From Labilibacter marinus (GTDB lineage Bacteria > Bacteroidota > Bacteroidia > Bacteroidales > Marinilabiliaceae): a stretch of DNA of 64,000 bases. The notes under the pieces were generated by a model, which was given only the letters and a program-made list of their open reading frames with translations, did not search any database and was not told where the DNA came from. The DNA lies in assembly GCF_001659685.2 (NCBI RefSeq), contig NZ_LXYE02000034.1, forward strand, positions 168,566-232,565, written 5' to 3'. Each line of letters begins with the position of its first letter. The first letter of the stretch is position 1. Of this stretch, positions 36,403 to 44,266 are shown in pieces. Position numbers and translations under genes: made by a program.

Positions 36403-37680
36403 ATGGGAGAAAATAGGAGGGAGTTTTTAAAAAAGATGGCCATTGCAGGTGCAGGAATGGCGGCCATGTCAAGTCCTTTGTTTCATAGTGTATCGGCGGC
36501 AGGAAATGGTAAAGCCATACGTTTGGGTATAATAGGAACGGGCGGACGTGGAAGATACTTGCAAGAACATCTTTATCGAATAAAAGACGAAGGAAGTAAG
36601 GAGTTTGAAATTGTTGCCTTGTGCGACAATTATAAACCTAGTTTAGATATTTCGTTGGAACTTGCGGCTAAATATAAAAATGCACCCAAAGGTTTTAGTG
36701 ACTATAAAAAACTAATGAAAGATGGAGGCGTAGATGCAGTTATTGTTGCTACTCCTTTATTTCAGCATGCGCATATTACAATTGATTGCTTAAATGCAGG
36801 TATTCATGTTTTATGCGAAAAGTCAATGGCACGTACTTTGGATGATACCAAAGCGATGTATGATGCACATATCAATTCAGGAAGTATTCTTTTAATTGGC
36901 CATCAGCGTTTATTTAGCGATAAATATAATGATGCGATAGAACGTATCCGTCAAGGCGAGTTGGGTATTATTGGACAAATGCATGCACATTGGCACAGAG
37001 GAAATGACTGGCGCCGTGCAGTGCCTGCAGCAAAACCACATTTGGAAAGACAAATTAACTGGAGGTTGTATAAAGAATACTCGGCAGGTTTGTTAACTGA
37101 GTTGATGTCGCACCAATTGCAGGTGGCTAACTGGGCTAAGCAAGATATTCCAGTATCCGTAATGGGAACTGGAAGCATTAGGTATTGGAAAGATGGTAGA
37201 GAAGTGCCAGATAATATTGCGGCTATCTTTGAGTATGCTGATGGAACACAATTTACCTATGATTCGCAAACTATCAATAAAAGATACGGTTGCGAGGAAG
37301 AAATTATTGGCGATAAAGGAACGTTTGAGTTGGAAACCAACAGGTATTATAATGTGATTCCACCCAAACCTAAACCTGCTCCAGGAATTGCTCAATTAAT
37401 AGGAGATATTCAAAAGGGTATTTTTGAAGAGGCACCAATTGGAGGACCAAGTTGGGCTCCTGAAACTCAGAAAAGGCAAAAAGCAGAGCCTATATATGTA
37501 GGTCAAAAAGGAGATGGAACAAAAGAGGAACTTATCAATTTTGTTCGCTTTGTTAAGCAAGGTAAATATCCTGAATGGCTTGTGAAAGAGGGGTATTATG
37601 CAAGTATTTGGACTTTGCTAACAGAACAAGCAATTGATTCGGGTGCGAAAATAAGTATGCCAGAAAAATTCAGAATTTAA
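36403..37680 (+). CDS. Tat-exported Gfo/Idh/MocA family oxidoreductase (third)
   Basis: This 425-residue third copy starts with a Tat signal (NRREFLKKMAIAGAGMAAMS). Rossmann motif LGIIGTGGRGRY; catalytic block LCEKSMARTLDD, where Ser replaces the usual Pro of EKP. TELMSHQLQVANW is the later substrate-binding helix. It follows the ApbE-like gene by 40 nt and is followed after 28 nt by a two-helix membrane protein gene. The EKS change could mark a separate catalytic group. Confidence 0.9.
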   Translation: MGENRREFLKKMAIAGAGMAAMSSPLFHSVSAAGNGKAIRLGIIGTGGRGRYLQEHLYRIKDEGSKEFEIVALCDNYKPSLDISLELAAKYKNAPKGFSDYKKLMKDGGVDAVIVATPLFQHAHITIDCLNAGIHVLCEKSMARTLDDTKAMYDAHINSGSILLIGHQRLFSDKYNDAIERIRQGELGIIGQMHAHWHRGNDWRRAVPAAKPHLERQINWRLYKEYSAGLLTELMSHQLQVANWAKQDIPVSVMGTGSIRYWKDGREVPDNIAAIFEYADGTQFTYDSQTINKRYGCEEEIIGDKGTFELETNRYYNVIPPKPKPAPGIAQLIGDIQKGIFEEAPIGGPSWAPETQKRQKAEPIYVGQKGDGTKEELINFVRFVKQGKYPEWLVKEGYYASIWTLLTEQAIDSGAKISMPEKFRI

Positions 37681-37708
37681 AAGAATTAATAAAATAAAAG
37701 CTTTTGTT

Positions 37709-37948
37709 ATGCAAGATATCATATTAAAAGGGACTTCTGTAAAAAGGGAGATAATCACTTTTTTAATCTCATTTATAGTAGCTTTTGGTATTAACCTATA
37801 TGCGATAATTGAGTATAAAACACCTTGGGCTGAATTAATTACTTCACTTGGGTTTGTAGCTATTTTAGCAGTTTGTTTTTACTTAATTGTTGCCATAGTC
37901 AGGCTAATTACTATTTGGATTAAAATGGGAGTGAAATCTTTTAAGTAA
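37709..37948 (+). CDS. Small two-helix membrane protein
   Basis: This 79-residue protein has two hydrophobic helices (about 16-34 and 42-68) and short basic tails. It is the last gene of the DUF1080 operon, 28 nt after the third oxidoreductase and just before a strong terminator. I do not recognise a family. Its operon place suggests a membrane partner of the exported oxidoreductases, for example in electron transfer or anchoring, but it shows no cofactor-binding cysteines or histidines. Confidence 0.7.
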   Translation: MQDIILKGTSVKREIITFLISFIVAFGINLYAIIEYKTPWAELITSLGFVAILAVCFYLIVAIVRLITIWIKMGVKSFK

Positions 37949-37971
37949 GATTTAATTTATAAATACTAAAG

Positions 37972-37998
37972 AAAAAGGCGGCCTTGGCTGCCTTTTTT
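37972..37998. terminator. Terminator after the DUF1080 operon, shared with a convergent gene
   Basis: AAAAAGGC and GCCTTTTT pair with an inner GCC/GGC stem, giving T runs on both strands. It overlaps the stop of the minus-strand gene at 37997. Confidence 0.8.
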
Positions 37999-38419
37999 AG
38001 TTGGTAATAGTGTCATCATCGTCATAATCTTCTAAAATAATGGTATTACCTATAACAGGTTCATGTTCGAAGGTATTTTGCAATGGACTTTTTCTTTTCC
38101 AAATTACTTTATAGAAGTAGATAGGAGTGAAGAAGACTCCTAATAGAAATAGTTTCAGACCAGCACTACTGTAACGGTCATATTTAAAATAGAAATATAT
38201 ACAATAGAACCATAGAATTGCAAATAAGAGTCCAATTATTTGAATTAATAGTAATAAGCTAGTAGCAGAGAAGTTTGGGTGTTTTATTGTCATGAATGCA
38301 ATTGGAAAAGCAATGATTAATCCAAAGTATAAAAGTGTACAATAGAAACATATTTTCAGAAACTTAAATAGGGTTGAGTTTATTTCAGGGATCTTAATTT
38401 GTTCAGTTTCGCTGTCCAT
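37997..38419 (-). CDS. Hypothetical membrane protein
   Basis: This protein of about 140 residues has three or four transmembrane segments and an acidic tail (EDYDDDDTITN). The ATG at 38419 is preferred to the TTG at 38446 because a -7-like TAACTTTT lies only a few bases above the TTG. A basic cytoplasmic loop (FKYDRYSSAG) separates the helices. No family recognised and no link to its neighbours is evident. Confidence 0.65.
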   Translation of the reverse strand: MDSETEQIKIPEINSTLFKFLKICFYCTLLYFGLIIAFPIAFMTIKHPNFSATSLLLLIQIIGLLFAILWFYCIYFYFKYDRYSSAGLKLFLLGVFFTPIYFYKVIWKRKSPLQNTFEHEPVIGNTIILEDYDDDDTITN

Positions 38420-38698
38420 GTCTATACTTTCTATATGAGATTGCAATATAAAAGTTAGTATTTAAAATAGTAGTTCCAAAACAACTTTATTTTGATGTAC
38501 AATATTTGCTTTTCATAATGAGGGTGATATTGATTTGTAACCGTTATAAGTACCGTTAAAGTTGTGTTAAGCTTATCTGTAAAGCAAAAATATACTTCAT
38601 TTGTATGTAGTTATAATGATTTGAATATTTAACTTGAATAATTAAAGACTAGGAACGAGTAGTGTGTTCTATCTTTATTTAGAAAAATAAAAATTTAC

Positions 38699-39805
38699 AT
38701 GAAAAACTTAAAATCTACACTTGTAATTCTACTCGCTGTTTTATGCAATGTTGCGTACGCGCAGGAGATAAAGCCTCAGGAAGTAAAACAGCATATGAAA
38801 CGTGTTGCCGATTGGCAAATTGAACATTTTAATGAATGCTATAGTGGAAGGAAGAACCCACATCATATAGCAGCTTGGACCAATGGTGCTTTATATGTAG
38901 GAATGGTAAAATGGGCTGCCATGGCCAATGATGACACCTACAACGATTGGTTAATGAATATTTGTAAAGAACAGGATTGGAAACTTCACCATCGTCAATA
39001 TCATGCAGATGACCATACAATAGGCCAGCTTTACTGTGATTTATACAGAATACACAAGGATGAAAAAATGATTGAGCCGACTATCAAACAGTTCAACTTT
39101 ATTATGTATCACCCGTCTCAAAGTAAATTAGATTGGAAAACACCATATCATCAGGATCGTTGGAATTGGTGCGATGCTTTGTTTATGTCCCCACCAGTTT
39201 GGGCTAAACTTTATAACATTACAGGAGAAAAGAAGTACCTTGATTTTATGGTAAATGAATTCAAGGCTACTACCGATTTCTTGTTTGATAAAAAGGAAAA
39301 CCTTTATTATCGCGACCAAAGTTTTATGGGTAAGTTAGATAATGGTACTAAGATATTTTGGTCAAGAGGAAATGGTTGGGTATTTGCTGGTTTGGCTAAC
39401 ATCTTATCTGAGTTAGAACCTAAAACAAAGGAATACAAATACTTTTTAGGTATTTATAAAAAGATGGCTAAAAAGCTGATTGAGATTCAAACGCCAGAAG
39501 GACATTGGGCTATGAGTTTGTTAGGGCAAAAATATTATCCAACTCCAGAAACAAGTGGTTCTTCATTTTATACTTTTGGTTTAGCATGGGGAATTAATCA
39601 AGGAATTTTGGATAAAGAGACTTACGAGCCAGCTGTTAATAAAGGATGGAATGCCATGGTGAGTCACATTACGAAAGATGGAATGTTAGGATATGTACAG
39701 CCAATTGGTGCTGCCCCAGGAAAAGCATGGCCAGATAAAACAGAAGTATATGGTTCTGGTGCATTTTTAGCTGCAGGAAGCGAAGTGTATAAATTGTATA
39801 AGTAG
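38699..39805 (+). CDS. GH105 unsaturated glycuronyl hydrolase
   Basis: This 368-residue secreted (alpha/alpha)6-barrel enzyme of family GH105 has a signal peptide ending VAYAQ. The catalytic segment RWNWCDALFMSPP contains Asp159, and HADDHTIGQLY and WSRGNGWVFAGL are other active-site blocks. GH105 enzymes remove the unsaturated uronic acid left at the end of oligosaccharides by polysaccharide lyases, so a lyase should exist in the pathway. It has its own promoter region (TATCTTTA at 38670) and a terminator. Confidence 0.93.
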   Translation: MKNLKSTLVILLAVLCNVAYAQEIKPQEVKQHMKRVADWQIEHFNECYSGRKNPHHIAAWTNGALYVGMVKWAAMANDDTYNDWLMNICKEQDWKLHHRQYHADDHTIGQLYCDLYRIHKDEKMIEPTIKQFNFIMYHPSQSKLDWKTPYHQDRWNWCDALFMSPPVWAKLYNITGEKKYLDFMVNEFKATTDFLFDKKENLYYRDQSFMGKLDNGTKIFWSRGNGWVFAGLANILSELEPKTKEYKYFLGIYKKMAKKLIEIQTPEGHWAMSLLGQKYYPTPETSGSSFYTFGLAWGINQGILDKETYEPAVNKGWNAMVSHITKDGMLGYVQPIGAAPGKAWPDKTEVYGSGAFLAAGSEVYKLYK

Positions 39806-39827
39806 AAAAAAAGTAAGTGGGATAAAG

Positions 39828-39868
39828 GGTGTAAGGTGCGAGTTATAACAACACTTTACACCTTTTTA
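39828..39868 (+). terminator. Rho-independent terminator after GH105
   Basis: GGTGTAAGGTG pairs with CACTTTACACC (one G-U) and is followed by TTTTT. It overlaps the 3' end of the convergent MATE gene. Confidence 0.75.
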
Positions 39869-41208
39869 CCTTTATTTCTTTTCACCACTCCTTGATCTTT
39901 CCATTTACCGCTGAGGTAATAAATTAGAGAGCCCAGCATACCAGCAGTCCAACCAGCAGGTATAGCCCACCAAATGCCATTTACGCCAAAGTGTTTTGAA
40001 AAAACAACGGCTAAGGGAATCCTGATAATCCAAAGCGACATGAGTGTAATAAACATGGGTATTAAGGTTGCTCCAGCGCCACGCATTACGCCGTGTATAA
40101 CAAACATGGTGGAGAAAATCAGGTAAAATGCACTAACTATCTTTAAATAATTAGTTCCGTGCTCAACTACTTCAGGGTTATCTGAAAATAAATACATGAG
40201 TTGCTCGCCAAAAAAGTAGGCGGATAACAATACGACTAAACTAATACTCCAAGCCATGAATAGGGTTGCACGCAGACCTTTTTTAATACGATCTATTTTA
40301 TTAGCACCTAGGTTTTGACCTACAAAAGCAGATAAAGCTGAGCCTAAGTTCAACGCAGGTAAGGCTGCTAATGAATCTATTTGACCCGCCACGGTATAGG
40401 CTGCTAATACGGAGGAGTCAAAATTATTAACAATGCGAATTAGTGCCATTAATCCCAAGGCTACAAAGGTCTGCTGAAACCCAGTTGGTAAACCAATACG
40501 CAAACTCTGTTTAAACAATTGCCAATCGAATACCCATTGTTTTAGTTTAAACGATATGATATGTTGTTTCTTTTCTAAGTACCATATGGCTCGTCCAAAA
40601 GCGGCAAACTGTGATATTACCGTGGCAAGGGCAGCTGCTTTAATTCCCCATCCGAATACAACCACAAACAGAATATCTAAAATGATATTTAAAACTGTAG
40701 AAAAAATAAGGAAACGTAACGGTGTTTTGGAATCGCCTAAACCACGCAGAATAGATGAGGTTCCGTTGAAACCAAAGAAGGCCACCATTCCAGTCATATA
40801 TACTGTAAAATATTCAATAGACTGCGGTAGTACATCTCCACCAACATTCAGCAGTTCAAAGATATCCCTGCTAAAATAAATGCCAATAAACATGATAACC
40901 AAACTGGCAAAAAACATGAAGGTATAAATGGTGGTTATGGTGCGTTTCACCTTTTCCATATCCTTAGCACCAAAATACTGCGAAATAACAATGGTAGCAC
41001 CACTTCCAATACCAATCATAAAGGAGATGAGCATATAAAAAATAGGAAAGGATGCACCTACTGCAGCTAAGGCAGTGTCATCGATAAAACGCCCCACAAT
41101 AATCCTGTCAACAACGCTATATAGCTGCTGAAACAAGTTACCGAGTACCATGGGTATCGCAAACTTAAAAATTAGTTTTGCTTCGTTTCCTACTGTTAGG
41201 TCTTTCAT
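39856..41208 (-). CDS. MATE family multidrug efflux transporter
   Basis: This 450-residue inner-membrane protein has about twelve hydrophobic helices in two similar halves, as in the MATE family of cation-coupled drug and metabolite exporters. IPMVLGNLFQQLYSVVDRIIVG at the N-terminus is the family signature (first half). The second half starts near LPTGFQQTFVALG. Length is normal. Substrate unknown. It is convergent with GH105 and appears to be unrelated to the glycan genes. Confidence 0.9.
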   Translation of the reverse strand: MKDLTVGNEAKLIFKFAIPMVLGNLFQQLYSVVDRIIVGRFIDDTALAAVGASFPIFYMLISFMIGIGSGATIVISQYFGAKDMEKVKRTITTIYTFMFFASLVIMFIGIYFSRDIFELLNVGGDVLPQSIEYFTVYMTGMVAFFGFNGTSSILRGLGDSKTPLRFLIFSTVLNIILDILFVVVFGWGIKAAALATVISQFAAFGRAIWYLEKKQHIISFKLKQWVFDWQLFKQSLRIGLPTGFQQTFVALGLMALIRIVNNFDSSVLAAYTVAGQIDSLAALPALNLGSALSAFVGQNLGANKIDRIKKGLRATLFMAWSISLVVLLSAYFFGEQLMYLFSDNPEVVEHGTNYLKIVSAFYLIFSTMFVIHGVMRGAGATLIPMFITLMSLWIIRIPLAVVFSKHFGVNGIWWAIPAGWTAGMLGSLIYYLSGKWKDQGVVKRNKGKKV

Positions 41209-41421
41209 TCAATAATTTCCACGACTGGTCAAGTAAACTAAAGCAAAAGCAATAGTTGAGCAAAAAGTTCACTTCATTTTTGAGAAGCTACAAAGCAACA
41301 TAAATAATAAGGATTAATCAAGCGAATAGCCGTATCTACAGTTAAAAAAATAAAACTGTTTTAGTTAAATTTAAAGGAAGGTAGGATGTAAGAAAATAAA
41401 CCTGTGTTTTTTCTAAAAGCA

Positions 41422-41793
41422 CTAGATTGCACTAAAAGTGATGTAGTAATTTGCTAGAAAATTCCAACCTGTAGTTAGCATGATAGCGATGAATTTAGCC
41501 ATATAAAAATTCATCTTTTTTTCAAGTAACGATAAGAATAAGTTGTTTATGGCTAGGCCAATAAGAGAAATGATAAAGAAGCTACTATACTCGGTTAAAA
41601 TATCTTCATTTTGACTTTGAAAGGTGAACCATCTATTTAAATAGTAATTAGAACTTGCTGCCGCAATAAACCCAATAGAGTTTGCCACGAATCGATTAAC
41701 TTTTAGTTTTTCTTTAAGAAGAAAGGTTAAACCAAAATCGACAGCCAAACCAGAAAAACCTACTATGATGAATTTTATAAGCTTAAGTAGCAT
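41422..41793 (-). CDS. GtrA family membrane protein
   Basis: This 123-residue protein has four transmembrane helices and the GtrA signature (FIIVGFSGLAVDFGLTFLL, NSIGFIAAASSNYYLNRWFTF). GtrA-like proteins are thought to flip lipid-linked sugars or help cell-surface glycan synthesis. The ATG at 41793 is used because the longer frame at 41823 would start with TTG and its extra ten residues are not part of the family. Confidence 0.85.
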   Translation of the reverse strand: MLLKLIKFIIVGFSGLAVDFGLTFLLKEKLKVNRFVANSIGFIAAASSNYYLNRWFTFQSQNEDILTEYSSFFIISLIGLAINNLFLSLLEKKMNFYMAKFIAIMLTTGWNFLANYYITFSAI

Positions 41794-41831
41794 TTTAAGA
41801 TTCTCTTTTTTTTGAGGAAGCAATATAACAA

Positions 41832-41861
41832 AAAACGCTCCGAAATAACTCGGAGCGTTTT
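41832..41861 (-). terminator. Terminator of the DUF5020-NCS2 operon
   Basis: AAAACGCTCCG and CGGAGCGTTTT form a perfect 11-bp stem with an 8-nt loop. Read leftward it follows the NCS2 permease gene. Confidence 0.85.
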
Positions 41862-41883
41862 AAAATTTATGATAAATTTCTTT

Positions 41884-43185
41884 CTACATGAATACAAATT
41901 TCATGGCAAATAGAATAGCCAAAATAATGGTTACAATAGAAAGATCTTTGTATTTACCTGTAAATAATTTAAGTACCACATATGCTAACATTCCAAATAC
42001 AATACCTTCTGCAATAGAAAATGTCAAAGGCATCATAATTAAAGTAAAGAATGCAGGAATAGATTCTGTGTAGTCATCCAAATCAAGTTTTTGAATCGGA
42101 GACATCATCATAACACCTACTAATACTAAAGCAGGTGCTGTTGCAGCTGCAGGAATCATTAAGAATAATGGCGATAAAAATAAAGCCAAAATAAATAGTA
42201 TTGCAGTTGTTAAAGAAGTTAATCCTGTTCTACCTCCTTCGGCAACACCTGCTGCTGACTCTACGTAAGTGGTTACCGTTGATGTACCTAATGCAGCACC
42301 GATAGTTGTACCAACAGAATCGGCCATTAGGGCTTGTTTTACGTTAGGAATACGTCCGTCTTCGTTTAACATGTTGGCTTTGGTAGAAACTCCAATTAGC
42401 GTTCCTACAGTATCAAACATATCAACAAATAAGAAAGTAAACAATACGGTAATCATGGTAAATATGCCTTCACCAGTTTTAACCCATTCCCAGTCAAATT
42501 TCCAAGCAATTGAAGAAATAGAAGGAACAGAGAAATCAAAGCTGGGAAGTTGAGTAATGCCTACTGGGATTCCAACCACTGTTGTTACAATCATACCAAT
42601 TAATAGTGCACCTCTAACTTTTAAGGCTAATAAAATACCAGTAAGTGAAATGCCAAATAACGCAAGTAGCACACCAGCTGACTTCATATCACCAAGGTGT
42701 ACAAATGTAGCGTCGTTGGCTACAATAATACCTGAATTTTTCATTCCGATAAAGGCAATAAATAAACCAATACCTACCGAAATAGCATTTTTAATGCTAT
42801 TTGGAATTGCATTAATAACAACCTCTCGAATATTAAAGATCGTCATCAAAATAAATAAGATACCTTCAAGGAATACAGCTGTTAAAGCAAACTGCCACGA
42901 CATTCCCATTCCTATACAAACACCAAAGGCAAAAAAGGCATTTAATCCCATTCCTGGAGCTAATGCAAAAGGGAGTTTAGCCCATAAGGCCATCACTAAA
43001 GTACCCACCGCAGCTGATAATGCTGTGGCAGTAAAAATTGCACCTTTATCCATTCCTGTTGCAGAAAGAATATCAGGATTAACAGCCAAAATATAGGCCA
43101 TTGTCATAAACGTAGTAATACCCGCAATTACCTCGGTACGTACGTTTGTTTTATTTTTAGATAATTGAAAAAACTTCTCTAGCAT
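41884..43185 (-). CDS. NCS2 family (AzgA-type) purine permease
   Basis: This 433-residue inner-membrane transporter of the NCS2/AzgA group imports purine bases such as adenine, guanine or hypoxanthine with protons. TEVIAGITTFMTMAYILAVNP and PGMGLNAFFAF are family signatures, and LFVDMFDTVGTLIGV is a substrate-site block. It is 11 nt after the DUF5020 gene on the same strand. I found no purine riboswitch upstream. Confidence 0.9.
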   Translation of the reverse strand: MLEKFFQLSKNKTNVRTEVIAGITTFMTMAYILAVNPDILSATGMDKGAIFTATALSAAVGTLVMALWAKLPFALAPGMGLNAFFAFGVCIGMGMSWQFALTAVFLEGILFILMTIFNIREVVINAIPNSIKNAISVGIGLFIAFIGMKNSGIIVANDATFVHLGDMKSAGVLLALFGISLTGILLALKVRGALLIGMIVTTVVGIPVGITQLPSFDFSVPSISSIAWKFDWEWVKTGEGIFTMITVLFTFLFVDMFDTVGTLIGVSTKANMLNEDGRIPNVKQALMADSVGTTIGAALGTSTVTTYVESAAGVAEGGRTGLTSLTTAILFILALFLSPLFLMIPAAATAPALVLVGVMMMSPIQKLDLDDYTESIPAFFTLIMMPLTFSIAEGIVFGMLAYVVLKLFTGKYKDLSIVTIILAILFAMKFVFM

Positions 43186-43196
43186 AATTTATATAA

Positions 43197-43898
43197 TTAG
43201 AAAGTCCATTTAGCACCTAAGGTTGGGTTTACCATACTTCCTTTGTTACCACCGAAATTGCTACTGATCTCTACTTCACCACCAACAGAAAAAGTTTTAT
43301 TGATATTATACCAAAGCTGTGGCTCTGTTAAAAATACAAAATCAGTTGTCTCATTCATGAAAATATTTTCTTCTTTCCAGAAATCTGCAAAACCCATAAA
43401 AGATAGTTTTCTATCAAAGAAGTGTAATCCCCAGACTCCTGTTATTTGAAAACCAGCATCTTTGTCTCTAATGGTTTTGTAGTTGGCTTGTAGAGTAAAC
43501 ACTTTCGAGAAGTCTTGATTGTTCCATGTGTATTGAGCACCTATTAACCATGCATCGTTAATAGCAAAGGATGCATCAGCAAAATAGCTATCATCGGCAA
43601 ATCTAAAAAAACCACCATTGTATTCAACTCTTGGCTCCAGCTTTTGAGTTTCATTCCATTTAAAACTACGCGCAATTTCCCAGTAAGAAAGATTAATTCC
43701 ATCAACCCCACTTCCTTCACTTCCGTAATCCATATCAGCAAAGAAGAATGTGCTACCGTATTTGTCAGGCTTAAACATTTCAAGAGTGGTAGTAACCATT
43801 TTTCGTTCTTTACCAAAATCGTAATGTACTTGTAAGTTCTGTGCTTTAGCAATAGAAGCAAAAGCAACAATAAAAGCAATAAATAATACTTTTTTCAT
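43197..43898 (-). CDS. DUF5020 family outer-membrane protein (Tsx-like)
   Basis: This 233-residue protein has a Sec signal (ASIAKAQ) and alternating polar/hydrophobic strands ending in aromatic TLGAKWTF, as for outer-membrane barrels. It resembles DUF5020 proteins, related to Tsx nucleoside channels. It lies directly upstream of the purine permease, so it probably passes nucleosides or bases across the outer membrane for the same route. Confidence 0.8.
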   Translation of the reverse strand: MKKVLFIAFIVAFASIAKAQNLQVHYDFGKERKMVTTTLEMFKPDKYGSTFFFADMDYGSEGSGVDGINLSYWEIARSFKWNETQKLEPRVEYNGGFFRFADDSYFADASFAINDAWLIGAQYTWNNQDFSKVFTLQANYKTIRDKDAGFQITGVWGLHFFDRKLSFMGFADFWKEENIFMNETTDFVFLTEPQLWYNINKTFSVGGEVEISSNFGGNKGSMVNPTLGAKWTF

Positions 43899-44266
43899 GT
43901 GTAATAAAAGTTTTTCTAAACAGTAACTTGTCTTTGCAGCAAGGGGATTGGTTTTATGCCTTTAAGCTGAGTTACATGTAGATAAGTGTAATAAATTGAG
44001 TATTGAAAATGCAAAAATAAATTAAAATCATCTACTTCAAAAATATATGCAACAAATTACCTAATTAAGAAAGAGTATAATTAAATAATTAACATTAATG
44101 GAGTTAAGGAAGGGGAAACAAAATTTGGTTTTCATATATACAAAGAGCTTTTATTCTGTAAGTTTTACAGAAAGTAATTTTTTGGTTTAAATTTTGTGAG
44201 GCATTGCGCGTTAAATAGAAAAAACTAGAGCTTGCTCTCGAAACAATTTTTTTATCTTTGCCCACG
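43899..44266. promoter_or_regulatory. Divergent promoter region DUF5020 / Porin_10
   Basis: This 368-nt gap has the porin promoter on its right end (44232-44260). Leftward, no clear -7 box for the DUF5020 gene was found. A short reading frame at 44104-44316 on the minus strand overlaps the porin promoter and gene start and is not credible. Confidence 0.4.
44232..44260 (+). promoter_or_regulatory. Promoter of the Porin_10 gene, near-leaderless
   Basis: TTG at 44232-44234 and the perfect -7 box TATCTTTG at 44253-44260 are 18 nt apart. The ATG at 44267 lies only six nucleotides beyond the box, so the mRNA should start at or a few bases before the codon. Confidence 0.65.

Noticed and set aside
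42557..43096. 179-residue plus-strand frame within the NCS2 permease gene
   Set aside because: Antisense shadow; the minus-strand frame has full permease signatures.
43899..44100. Purine riboswitch upstream of the DUF5020-NCS2 pair
   Set aside because: I looked for the conserved purine aptamer loops and found none on the minus strand.
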